Positions 50,537 to 58,163 of a stretch of DNA of 64,000 nt are shown here, piece after piece. The translations under genes and the position numbers were made by a program. The notes under the pieces were generated by a model. It made no database searches. It saw only the letters and a program-made list of their open reading frames with translations, and was not told the DNA's origin. This DNA is from Bacteroidota bacterium. GTDB lineage: Bacteria > Bacteroidota > Bacteroidia > Cytophagales > Cyclobacteriaceae. The first letter of the stretch is position 1. Each line of letters opens with the position of its first letter. Where the stretch lies: contig JAEZGH010000139.1 of NCBI GenBank assembly GCA_023417065.1, forward strand, positions 1-64,000, written 5' to 3'.

Positions 50537-51991
50537 TTAGTTGAAAACCCATTCCACCAGGGTAATGGAGAACAAAAAGATGATCAATATGGAGACAAGG
50601 TTCAGTAGAATACCCGCGCGGGCCATGTCGGGGACACGGATATAACCACTCGAAAAGACGATCGCATTGGGCGGCGTGCTGATGGGGAACATGAATGCAA
50701 TACTAGATCCCAGGGTAACCGGAAGTGCAAGCATTACAGGATTTACGCCCAGTCCGTCGGCGATGCCGAAGATTACGGGAACAAATATCTGTACGAGGGC
50801 CACGTTGCTCATGATCTCCGTAAGAAATACGGAGGCACAAATGAGAAACAGAATGAGCTTGGCATCGAAAGCGCTTCGTTCTGCGATCCACAACCCCAGC
50901 GTCTGAATGATTCCCGTGTTTTGAAGTCCCGTTGCCAGGCACAAACCACCTCCGAAAAGCAAAAGAATTCCCCACTGCAGCAGCTGTGTGTCTTTCCAGT
51001 CGAGGATAAACCGCATTTTTGAAAGGTCATCCGGCACCAGGAACATCAGCACACCACCCAGCATGGCAACATTGGTGTCGTTGAGCAAAGACCTTCCGAG
51101 AATCGCATTAATGCCTTCCTGTGTTATCCACAACAAAGACGTGAATGCAAAAATCGCCAGGATTCTCTTTTCGGATGAGCTGATTGGACCAAGTGCGTGT
51201 AGTCGTTCGCGCAACAGCAAATCGGTACCGTCAACCTTTTTTATCCTGTTGGGAAAAAGAATGCGCGTTACAATCAGGTAAGTGGAGGCAAGCAGGGCGA
51301 TGGTGACGGGAACGCCGACCAGCATCCAGTCGCCAAAGTTTATTGCCATGTTATAGTGCTGTTCAAGAAGACCTTTGAAAACCGCATTCGGAGGGCTTCC
51401 AATGAGTGTGGCCATGCCGCCAATGGTTGCAGCATAGCCGATCGAGAGCATTAGTCCGAGTGCCAGATTGCGTTCTCTGGGGGCGAGTTCGTGGAGTGCC
51501 TGACGTGGATCTGACCGAATGAGACTGACCACTGAGGTTGCTATCGGAAGCATCATTATCGCGGTCGCGGTATTACTGATCCACATGCTCAGAATGGCGG
51601 TGGCGACCATAAATCCGAGGATGATTCCGTTGCCTGAGGTGCCGGTAAGGCGAATCAGATTGAGTGCGATGCGCTCATGCAGCCGATGCTTTTCCAGGGC
51701 CAGAGCGATAAGAAAACCACCGAGAAAGAGGAAAATTACAGGATTTGCATATGGCGCGGCGGCCTGACTCGTGCTCATCACCCCCAGGAACGGGAAGAGG
51801 AGCAGGGGGAGCAGCGCTGTTATGGGAATTGGAGCCGCTTCTGTAATCCACCAGATAATCATCCATGCCGCTGTGGCGAGGGCCTTCTCTGAGCCGGGGC
51901 CGAGTATGTCTTTAGGCAGAAACAGTAGGATTAGCAGAAAGGTCAGGGGACCCGAGCAAAAGGCGGCTATTCGAAAGGATTTTTGCGACAT
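50537..51991 (-). CDS. DASS/SLC13-family anion symporter
   Basis: The 484-residue polytopic protein has about eleven membrane helices. Two DASS signatures are visible: 'SMWISNTATAIMMLPIA' (SNT motif) and 'SIAFMFPISTPPNAIVFSS' (STPPN, second SNT-like motif). 'WWITEAAPIPITALLPL' near the N-terminus is typical. Family members import dicarboxylates, citrate or sulfate with sodium; the substrate here cannot be told. The ATG at 51991 is used over a TTG at 51994. It is a single-gene unit. Confidence 0.92.
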   Translation of the reverse strand: MSQKSFRIAAFCSGPLTFLLILLFLPKDILGPGSEKALATAAWMIIWWITEAAPIPITALLPLLLFPFLGVMSTSQAAAPYANPVIFLFLGGFLIALALEKHRLHERIALNLIRLTGTSGNGIILGFMVATAILSMWISNTATAIMMLPIATSVVSLIRSDPRQALHELAPRERNLALGLMLSIGYAATIGGMATLIGSPPNAVFKGLLEQHYNMAINFGDWMLVGVPVTIALLASTYLIVTRILFPNRIKKVDGTDLLLRERLHALGPISSSEKRILAIFAFTSLLWITQEGINAILGRSLLNDTNVAMLGGVLMFLVPDDLSKMRFILDWKDTQLLQWGILLLFGGGLCLATGLQNTGIIQTLGLWIAERSAFDAKLILFLICASVFLTEIMSNVALVQIFVPVIFGIADGLGVNPVMLALPVTLGSSIAFMFPISTPPNAIVFSSGYIRVPDMARAGILLNLVSILIIFLFSITLVEWVFN

Positions 51992-51994
51992 CAA

Positions 51995-52301
51995 GCTGGA
52001 AAATAGTAATCGTTATCCAACAAAAAAAGGTCGAATTACCGATTAAGGTGTCCTGCTCTAACTGTTCGGTTTGAGCGGCCTGGACTTTCGATGCAAAAAT
52101 CAGTGTGTGTTTGTTCCCCGCAGGGGCGGGACTACGACAAAGAAGTTGTTTCCCGAAGTGGGTTAAAATCAAGGCTGAGGTGGCCCATTTTGAGACAGAA
52201 ATTACCGGAAAAATCCAGGGGAGGCGCAAAAAATGCCAGAATCCCAGGATTTTCCAAAAGGGCACTACATTTTCTTCTTGTTGCCTGGTAAACAGATTGA
52301 T
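51995..52301. other. intergenic region, about 300 bp
   Basis: Short ORFs on both strands show no family features or signal peptides and overlap each other. I see no repeat or RNA gene here. It probably serves as leader of the small membrane gene at 52302 and of the divergent DASS transporter gene. Confidence 0.45.
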
Positions 52302-52445
52302 ATGGACTTCATGCCGATGATTTTTGGATTTGTTGTGGCATACGGTGCCTTCATACTGGTGGGCTACGTGCTCGCAAAATTGATCTTTCCATCACTGGAA
52401 GACGAGGCCACCAGAAAACAGAAGAAGACGCGCTTCAGAAGCTGA
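52302..52445 (+). CDS. putative 47-residue single-helix membrane protein
   Basis: Translation gives one hydrophobic helix ('IFGFVVAYGAFILVGYVLA') preceded by a short acidic/Met-rich start and followed by a basic, soluble tail ('EATRKQKKTRFRS'). The positive-inside rule puts the tail in the cytoplasm. An upstream in-frame ATG at 52233 would give 70 residues but a less convincing N-terminus. A hairpin lies downstream. Existence as a gene is probable but unproven; no family known to me. Confidence 0.5.
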   Translation: MDFMPMIFGFVVAYGAFILVGYVLAKLIFPSLEDEATRKQKKTRFRS

Positions 52446-52538
52446 CACTGAGGCAGGTTAACTATAAAGATTTTTATCCGTTGTGCGCGATGTACCGTTG
52501 GGTGCACGCACCATCCGGTGCACGGGTTGTTAAAGTAA

Positions 52539-52562
52539 GAAAGCCGCTCCCCCGCGGCTTTC
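52539..52562. terminator. terminator between convergent genes
   Basis: GAAAGCCGC (52539-52547) and GCGGCTTTC (52554-52562) form a 9-bp GC-rich stem with a 6-nt loop between the small membrane gene and the minus-strand barrel gene. T-runs are short. Confidence 0.65.
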
Positions 52563-52603
52563 CTCATTTAAGACCTTCGTTCTAAGATTTTTCCGATGCT
52601 ATG

Positions 52604-53392
52604 TTAGTCATGGCTTCCCGCAAGATTGAAAGCGAGATAGATCTGACCCACCTGATTCTTGGTGTTGCCTAACATCGTGCGTGCAGCACTGCTTCGTGCG
52701 ATATCTTTCAATCCATAGTTGTATCGGGCTCCGATTTGAGCGCTCTTACCGAGGTTGAAACCGATACCACCGACCAGACCGTAATCCCACTTTTCAAAAT
52801 TGTTGCGGTCAACGCGGTCAAAAGTATCAGCAAGGTCTCCATCCTGATCAATGTTAGCACCTACGAGGTAAGACCAGTATGGCCCGGCATGAATTTCAGC
52901 AACTCCGCCAAGTTTAAATACGGCAAGTACCGGAACATCAATGTAACTAAGATTGAATTTGTACTCTTGCTGGATGACACCAGAATTCATTTCAATCTTA
53001 TTACCCTTTGTTGAGAAGTTTACCTCAGGCTGGATAGTAAATGCACGGCTGGCAAATAACTGTCCGTAAACACCTGCATGGAAACCGAACTTGTCGTGAC
53101 GAGTATTAGCATCGTCAACAATCAGATTGCTCCAGTTCAGACCTCCTTTAATACCAGCTCTTGGAGCTGCTACATCATCACTCCGGCGTTCATACCGATC
53201 GTTGCGATCATAATCCGTGTCGACGTCTACCGACTGCGTTGTGGTAGTTGTCGTCGTCTGTGTCTGCGATTGGTAAGTAATGGAATCTTGTCCTGATTGA
53301 GCTTGTGTATTCGATGAGAATAGTAAAATCCCCAGCGCCACTGAACAGACGATCATCATCTGATTTCTTAATTCTCCGTTTATAAGTTTCAT
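52604..53392 (-). CDS. outer-membrane beta-barrel protein (PorT-like)
   Basis: The 262-residue protein has a signal peptide ('IVCSVALGILLFSSNTQAQ') and a polar Thr/Gln/Asp linker ('TQTTTTTTQSVDVDTDYDR'). An eight-strand-type barrel follows that opens with 'GIKGGLNWSNLIVDD', as in the PorT/OMP_b-brl family. Other strands show 'FGFHAGVYGQLFA', 'IQPEVNFSTKG' and 'QIGARYNYGLKDI'. Function is unknown; abundant small porins or envelope-integrity proteins have this form. The ATG at 53392 is preferred over 53458. Confidence 0.83.
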   Translation of the reverse strand: MKLINGELRNQMMIVCSVALGILLFSSNTQAQSGQDSITYQSQTQTTTTTTTQSVDVDTDYDRNDRYERRSDDVAAPRAGIKGGLNWSNLIVDDANTRHDKFGFHAGVYGQLFASRAFTIQPEVNFSTKGNKIEMNSGVIQQEYKFNLSYIDVPVLAVFKLGGVAEIHAGPYWSYLVGANIDQDGDLADTFDRVDRNNFEKWDYGLVGGIGFNLGKSAQIGARYNYGLKDIARSSAARTMLGNTKNQVGQIYLAFNLAGSHD

Positions 53393-53659
53393 ATAGATTT
53401 TTATTGGTTTAACTAAAACTTTTAACGTTCTTAGAAACCAACGTGCCAACGTGAACACTATGCGTTAAATCGCGTCTCTTGCCCGAATAAGCGTTTTCAT
53501 CTCAAGAAATTGCGGCTTGTCTTGTGCAGAATGTTCAACAATTTGTTGATCATGCCTGCGTGACTGCTCGTTGCTTACCACTCACCAGCTTTCCACGACT
53601 AACACCATTGGCATGAAGATTTGAAATGGTCGCTGTAAACCATATAATATTTAAAGCAT

Positions 53660-53926
53660 ATGAAGGGAACAGGGACATTTGTTGTGGGGCTGATTGTAGG
53701 GACAGCCCTTGGAATGACGGCGGGCATGCTGATCGCACCAACCTCGGGTTCGCAGTTCAGGAGTTCGATCATCCGCAGATCGCGGAAATATTCGAAGCAA
53801 GCCATCGACGCGGTGCGTCAGTACGTGGATGGAATCCGGCACGGGACGATCAAAGGCGACCCCGGGCTGGCGCAGGACGATACTGAGGAATTCCTCAACC
53901 GGCTTGCAAACGAGGCGAAAGGCTGA
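53660..53926 (+). CDS. YtxH-domain small membrane protein
   Basis: The 88-residue protein has one N-terminal Gly-rich helix ('GTFVVGLIVGTALGMTAGML') and the YtxH signature 'LIAPTSGSQFRSSI', followed by a charged helical tail. YtxH proteins are linked to general stress in Bacillus and are common next to small stress lipoproteins in Bacteroidota. The next gene follows after 54 bp on the same strand. Confidence 0.82.
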   Translation: MKGTGTFVVGLIVGTALGMTAGMLIAPTSGSQFRSSIIRRSRKYSKQAIDAVRQYVDGIRHGTIKGDPGLAQDDTEEFLNRLANEAKG

Positions 53927-53980
53927 CCGGTTAGATCCCGGCAACAAATTTTATCTCCCCTCGTACATTAACACTATTCT

Positions 53981-54385
53981 ATGAAAACGCTATTGAGAAT
54001 CGTGGTGAGCATTATGCTTACCTATGGATTACTAACTCTAACAAACTGTACTACAGATAATTCAAGAAATACGGCTGAGGTCAGAACAGATTTTGAAACG
54101 GAACGATCTGAAGTCGCTGAAGACTTGCGCGAATTGCGCGAAGACATCAGCGACGAACTGAAACAGATCGGAAACAAGATGGAAAATGCAGGGGAGAACG
54201 TCCGTGAACGACTATCTGACAGAAACGATGAATTGCTGGAGCGCAGAGAACGTGTAGACGTGGAAATTGAACGCGTCGAAACATCGACGGAAAACAATTG
54301 GGATGAAGTCAAGGAAGGTGCGCGAAACACATTCCAGGATGTGAAGAGAGAAGTCAGAGAACTGGCAGATCGGATTTCCGATTAA
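53981..54385 (+). CDS. charged coiled-coil lipoprotein
   Basis: The 134-residue protein has a lipoprotein signal ending at Cys23 ('GLLTLTNCTT'). The mature part of about 110 residues is nearly all charged helix with heptad pattern ('EVAEDLRELREDISDELK', 'RERLSDRNDELLERRERV'). It has no enzymatic motif. It may form oligomeric periplasmic helices, like small Lpp- or apolipoprotein-like proteins. It likely shares a transcript with the YtxH gene and ends at a strong terminator. Confidence 0.75.
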   Translation: MKTLLRIVVSIMLTYGLLTLTNCTTDNSRNTAEVRTDFETERSEVAEDLRELREDISDELKQIGNKMENAGENVRERLSDRNDELLERRERVDVEIERVETSTENNWDEVKEGARNTFQDVKREVRELADRISD

Positions 54386-54410
54386 ACATTACTTCCTATT
54401 GTCCATGGTT

Positions 54411-54447
54411 GCCGTCACATCCCATTTTTGTGACGGCATTTTTTTTG
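54411..54447 (+). terminator. intrinsic terminator after the coiled-coil lipoprotein gene
   Basis: GCCGTCAC (54411-54418) and GTGACGGC (54430-54437) form an 8-bp stem with an 11-nt loop, followed by a run of nine T. Confidence 0.88.
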
Positions 54448-54479
54448 TCTGTCTATTTTGAAATGAATATAGTTGGTTT

Positions 54480-54557
54480 ATGAAAAGGAGAATAATTAGT
54501 TTCTTGATCGCCATGTCAATGGTGCTGCTGATGCTGGGAGCTCAGTTTGTCCGATAA
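54480..54557 (+). CDS. putative 25-residue hydrophobic peptide
   Basis: The frame codes for a basic start ('MKRRIISF') and a hydrophobic helix ('LIAMSMVLLMLGAQFV'), ending RTAA-free at Arg and stop. It lies between the terminator and a minus-strand small membrane gene. It looks like a small membrane peptide or a bare signal sequence. It is short enough to be chance, so it is reported with low confidence. Confidence 0.3.
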   Translation: MKRRIISFLIAMSMVLLMLGAQFVR

Positions 54558-54573
54558 ACGTTGTAACAACACG

Positions 54574-54699
54574 CTATTCGATCAGGACTGATACGATGAA
54601 GTACAGAAAAATCATCAGAATCAGAGCTGCATACATGATCAGATCAACCCGCACATACGGCTTGTAAGCCTTATACAATTCCTTCAATCTTTTGAACAT
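54574..54699 (-). CDS. 41-residue single-helix membrane protein
   Basis: Reading the minus strand gives a protein with an amphipathic, basic N-terminal half ('MFKRLKELYKAYKPYVRV') and one membrane helix ('LIMYAALILMIFLYFIVSVL'), ending in Ile-Glu. The arrangement is that of genuine bacterial small membrane proteins. Upstream, CAAAGGTA at 54738-54745 is TACCTTTG on the minus strand, a match to the Bacteroidota -7 box. The frame is too short for usual gene callers. Function unknown. Confidence 0.6.
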   Translation of the reverse strand: MFKRLKELYKAYKPYVRVDLIMYAALILMIFLYFIVSVLIE

Positions 54700-54737
54700 A
54701 TCCGTGTTTTCGCCCGATATAAGAAGTTTTTCCGGCG

Positions 54738-54745
54738 CAAAGGTA
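54738..54745 (-). promoter_or_regulatory. candidate -7 box for the 41-residue gene
   Basis: On the minus strand this reads TACCTTTG, matching TAnnTTTG. It lies 38 bp before the ATG at 54699. A -33 TTTG is not clear. Confidence 0.35.
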
Positions 54746-54849
54746 ACCATTTGCGCGATTTCCCGTCTGGAGAAAAGTCAAGAAAAACTAACGCGGAGGA
54801 TGGGGGTATTCGTTAAGATACTTGTCATCCGATTGTATAACCTAACAAC

Positions 54850-57204
54850 ATGATCCGATTCTTATTTCTTTTTTGTCTGATCTGTGGATTTCAGTTCTCA
54901 GACGCCCAAACGAAAGCTACGCTAAACGGCTACATCAAAGACAAGGCAAATGGGGAAGAACTTATTGGCGTATCCGTCTATCTCCCCGATTTGAAGGCAG
55001 GAACCATAACGAACGCATACGGTTTCTATTCAATCACCGTTCCGCCTGGCCAGTACCGCGTTCAAGTCAGTTATCTGGGTTTCCACACCCACGAACTCAA
55101 TGTCGACCTGTCGAAAGATGTAACACTTAACATAGAACTTGAGGAAGAAGCGACCCAAATGCAGGAAATCGTCGTGACGGATAAACCTATCGACGTGAAT
55201 GTGGCCGGTATTCAAATGAGCCGGAATTCGCTGAATCTCGATCAGGTGAAAAAATTGCCTGCACTCTTTGGCGAGGTCGATATTGTAAAAAATATCCAGA
55301 TGCTTCCTGGCGTCGTTACCGCCGGTGAAGGTACATCAAGCTTCTTTGTACGGGGTGGGGGTGCAGACCAGAACCTCATTCTCATCGATGAGGCTCCTAT
55401 ATATGACGCCTCTCACCTCGGGGGAATGGTTTCCGTTTTCAACGCTGATGTGATTAAGGAATCCGAACTGTACAAAGGTGGAATTCCTGCGCGGTTTGGA
55501 GGGCGTCTGTCGTCTATCCTCGAAGTACGCACGCGCGATGGTAATAATAAAAACTTCAGCGCCGCCGGAGGTATTGGTACACTGGCGAGCCGACTTATGG
55601 TTGAAGGCCCCATCAAAAAAGACAAGAGCTCATTTATCTTGTCGGGGCGCACCTCCAATCTCGGGTTATACCTGAAGGCCGCCGATACCGATAATGGGGT
55701 GAATTTTTATGACCTCAATGCAAAAGTAAACTGGCGCGCAAGCAATAAGAACCGATTCTTTGTCGCAGGCTACAGTGGTCGGGATAAGATTTCGTTCGAC
55801 GGTGGCGACGCTGGTTTTGGCTGGGGAAACTCTACCGTTACCGTGAGATGGAACCACCTCTTCAATGAAAGACTGTTCTCGAATACAACGCTGATCGGAA
55901 GTATCTTCGATTACTCTCTCGAAATCAAGGATCCTATTCAAGGGTTCCGCTGGACTTCCAACCTGCAGGAAGTCAGCCTGAAGAATGACCTCTCGTGGTT
56001 TCTGAATACTTCCAACGAAGTCACGTTTGGTTATCACCTCACAGGACGCAGATTTTCGCCCGCGCGCATTGAACCCAATGCATCGTCCTCCATCTTTCAG
56101 GAAACCGTGTTTCCAAAGATGTATGCACTCGATCACGCTATCTATGTCAGCAATCAACAACGTCTTAGCAGCAAGCTGATGCTCGACTATGGTGTTCGAT
56201 TATCCATATTCCAGAATGTAGGTGAAGGTGAAGTTTTCCTGTATGAAGATCCGCGTGACAATGCAGATATCAACAGAATCGATACGCTGCGTTACAAACA
56301 ATGGGAGACAATCCGCGCCTATGTTAATGCTGAGCCGCGTTTTGGCATGCGTTACAGCCTGTCGGATGAGCAGTCGATTAAGTTGTCGTACAACAGAATG
56401 GTTCAGAATACACACCTCGTTTCAGCAGGAACAGTACCGCTGCCTTTTAACACCTGGAATCCCAGCGGATATTATCTGAAACCTCAACTGGCCGACCAGG
56501 TTGCGTTAGGGTACTTCCACAATCTGAAACAGAACTCCATAGAAGTTTCAGTTGAAACGTATTACAAGAAGATGTCCAACGTTACTGACTTTGCCGACAA
56601 CGCTGAGATCATGCTGAATCGTGACCTTTCAACCGAATTCCGTCAGGGTGACAGCTGGTCTTACGGTGCCGAATTCATGGTGAACAAAACGCAAGGGAGG
56701 CTTACGGGTATGGTAACGTATACATGGTCAAAGGCCTTCCGTGAAATCGACGGTGTTAATAACAGCATTCGCTTTCCGGCAAGTTACGACAGACGCAACG
56801 TCGCCAACGTCACCGCTGCGTACGATCTGAACGGACGGTGGTCTTTTGGCGGTACGTTCACCTACAGCACAGGCCGACCTATCACGATTCCTTCAGGTAA
56901 ATACGAGTTTGGCTCTTATCAGCCTGATATTGTTTCAGAACGCAATGGTTATCGGCTGCCAGCGTTCCACCACCTTGACCTGTCTGCGACACTCAATCCA
57001 AGACGCAATGAAAACAGGAGATTCAAGGGGCAATGGGTATTCTCTTTATACAATGTGTACAACAGACAAAACGCCTTTACTGTTTATACCCGTACACGCC
57101 AGGATGATGAAGGAAACATCATAGGTGACGGCACCGAGAAGGAGGCCAGATTAATCTACCTGTTCCCGATCATGCCATTCGTGACATATAACTTCAAATT
57201 CTAA
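54850..57204 (+). CDS. TonB-dependent outer-membrane receptor
   Basis: The 784-residue protein has a signal peptide ('FLFCLICGFQFSDAQ') and an N-terminal carboxypeptidase-regulatory-like domain ('LNGYIKDKANGEELIGVSV', 'YGFYSITVPPGQYRV'). A TonB-box-like stretch follows ('MQEIVVTDK'), then a plug domain ('VDIVKNIQMLPGV', 'FFVRGGGADQNLILIDEAP') and a barrel ending in Phe. It imports an unknown ligand through the outer membrane. It is coupled to a DUF4249 lipoprotein 29 bp downstream. The pair is common in Bacteroidota and differs from SusCD. Confidence 0.95.
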   Translation: MIRFLFLFCLICGFQFSDAQTKATLNGYIKDKANGEELIGVSVYLPDLKAGTITNAYGFYSITVPPGQYRVQVSYLGFHTHELNVDLSKDVTLNIELEEEATQMQEIVVTDKPIDVNVAGIQMSRNSLNLDQVKKLPALFGEVDIVKNIQMLPGVVTAGEGTSSFFVRGGGADQNLILIDEAPIYDASHLGGMVSVFNADVIKESELYKGGIPARFGGRLSSILEVRTRDGNNKNFSAAGGIGTLASRLMVEGPIKKDKSSFILSGRTSNLGLYLKAADTDNGVNFYDLNAKVNWRASNKNRFFVAGYSGRDKISFDGGDAGFGWGNSTVTVRWNHLFNERLFSNTTLIGSIFDYSLEIKDPIQGFRWTSNLQEVSLKNDLSWFLNTSNEVTFGYHLTGRRFSPARIEPNASSSIFQETVFPKMYALDHAIYVSNQQRLSSKLMLDYGVRLSIFQNVGEGEVFLYEDPRDNADINRIDTLRYKQWETIRAYVNAEPRFGMRYSLSDEQSIKLSYNRMVQNTHLVSAGTVPLPFNTWNPSGYYLKPQLADQVALGYFHNLKQNSIEVSVETYYKKMSNVTDFADNAEIMLNRDLSTEFRQGDSWSYGAEFMVNKTQGRLTGMVTYTWSKAFREIDGVNNSIRFPASYDRRNVANVTAAYDLNGRWSFGGTFTYSTGRPITIPSGKYEFGSYQPDIVSERNGYRLPAFHHLDLSATLNPRRNENRRFKGQWVFSLYNVYNRQNAFTVYTRTRQDDEGNIIGDGTEKEARLIYLFPIMPFVTYNFKF

Positions 57205-57233
57205 ACTGGTTAACGATCAATCTGCATTCACGT

Positions 57234-58067
57234 ATGAAAAATATAGTAATCCTTTCGGTTGTTCTTCTTTTCGCACTGACAGCATGCGAGAAAACCATAA
57301 CGCTGGACCTGGAACAGACGCAGTCTCGTATTGTTATTGAAGGCCAGGTGACTGACATGAGGTCGAAGAATTTTGTCAAGATCAGTCGTTCCACAGGTTT
57401 CTACAACACAGGTAAGACCACCCGCGTGACTGATGCAACGGTGACAGTTGAAGATAACGCCGGAAATACATACAACTTTGTCCATTATCAGGGAACAAAT
57501 GCTGATTCCATTGGCTACTATTTTCCCGAAGATCCGTTCGAAGGCGTGCCCGGAAGAACCTATAAGCTTACGGTTATCGCAGGTGGCGAAAAATATGAAG
57601 CAACGGATCAACTATTCCGCCTGGTCACTATCGACAAGCTTGAATACCGGATCAACGAAAATGAAAAGAAAGATCCTGACTATCCCGGACGTTTTTATGA
57701 GCTTCTGCTGTTTGTAAAGGAACCCCAGGATACGCGCGACTACTATCTGTTTAAGTCGTATCGGAATGATTCCCTGAAATATATGTACGATACAGACATT
57801 TACTTTGCGGACGATGAACTCATCGGCGAGAACATCGACGGCATTCCGTTGCCTGTATACTATGGGCTCGGCGACAAGGCCGGGGTGGAGGTGTACAGCC
57901 TGTCAAGGGATGCCTTTGTTTATTATCGCGACCTTCAGAAACTCCTCACTAACGATGGGGGCTTGTTCGGAACTCCGCCCGCGAATCCGCGATCAAATCT
58001 TACAAACGGTGCATTGGGACTGTTCCAGGCCAGCGCCATCCGGACAGGCGAACTCCATATTGAGTAG
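57234..58067 (+). CDS. DUF4249 lipoprotein, partner of the TonB receptor
   Basis: The 277-residue protein has a lipoprotein signal ending at Cys18 ('LLFALTACEKT'). The DUF4249 pattern follows: 'RIVIEGQVTDMRSKNFVKIS', 'VTVEDNAGNTYNF', 'PGRTYKLTVIAGGEKYEA'. The first part looks like an Ig- or prealbumin-like domain. DUF4249 proteins are regularly encoded directly after TonB receptors of this class and probably serve as surface accessory lipoproteins. A terminator follows. Confidence 0.9.
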   Translation: MKNIVILSVVLLFALTACEKTITLDLEQTQSRIVIEGQVTDMRSKNFVKISRSTGFYNTGKTTRVTDATVTVEDNAGNTYNFVHYQGTNADSIGYYFPEDPFEGVPGRTYKLTVIAGGEKYEATDQLFRLVTIDKLEYRINENEKKDPDYPGRFYELLLFVKEPQDTRDYYLFKSYRNDSLKYMYDTDIYFADDELIGENIDGIPLPVYYGLGDKAGVEVYSLSRDAFVYYRDLQKLLTNDGGLFGTPPANPRSNLTNGALGLFQASAIRTGELHIE

Positions 58068-58089
58068 GTATTAAGCTGACAAATCGGGA

Positions 58090-58132
58090 ACCGGCAGAAG
58101 GATACTACTATTTTTCTGCCGGTCTTGTTTTT
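58090..58132 (+). terminator. intrinsic terminator after the DUF4249 gene
   Basis: ACCGGCAGAA (58090-58099) and TTCTGCCGGT (58114-58123) form a 10-bp stem, followed by a T-rich stretch. It overlaps the longest possible start of the next gene, supporting the later ATG there. Confidence 0.88.
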
Positions 58133-58163
58133 AACCGACGGGAGTTTCATCTTTCATCCTGGT

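Noticed and set aside
52091..52320. Two overlapping short plus-strand frames
   Set aside because: They overlap each other in different frames and show neither signal peptide, membrane helix nor family motif.
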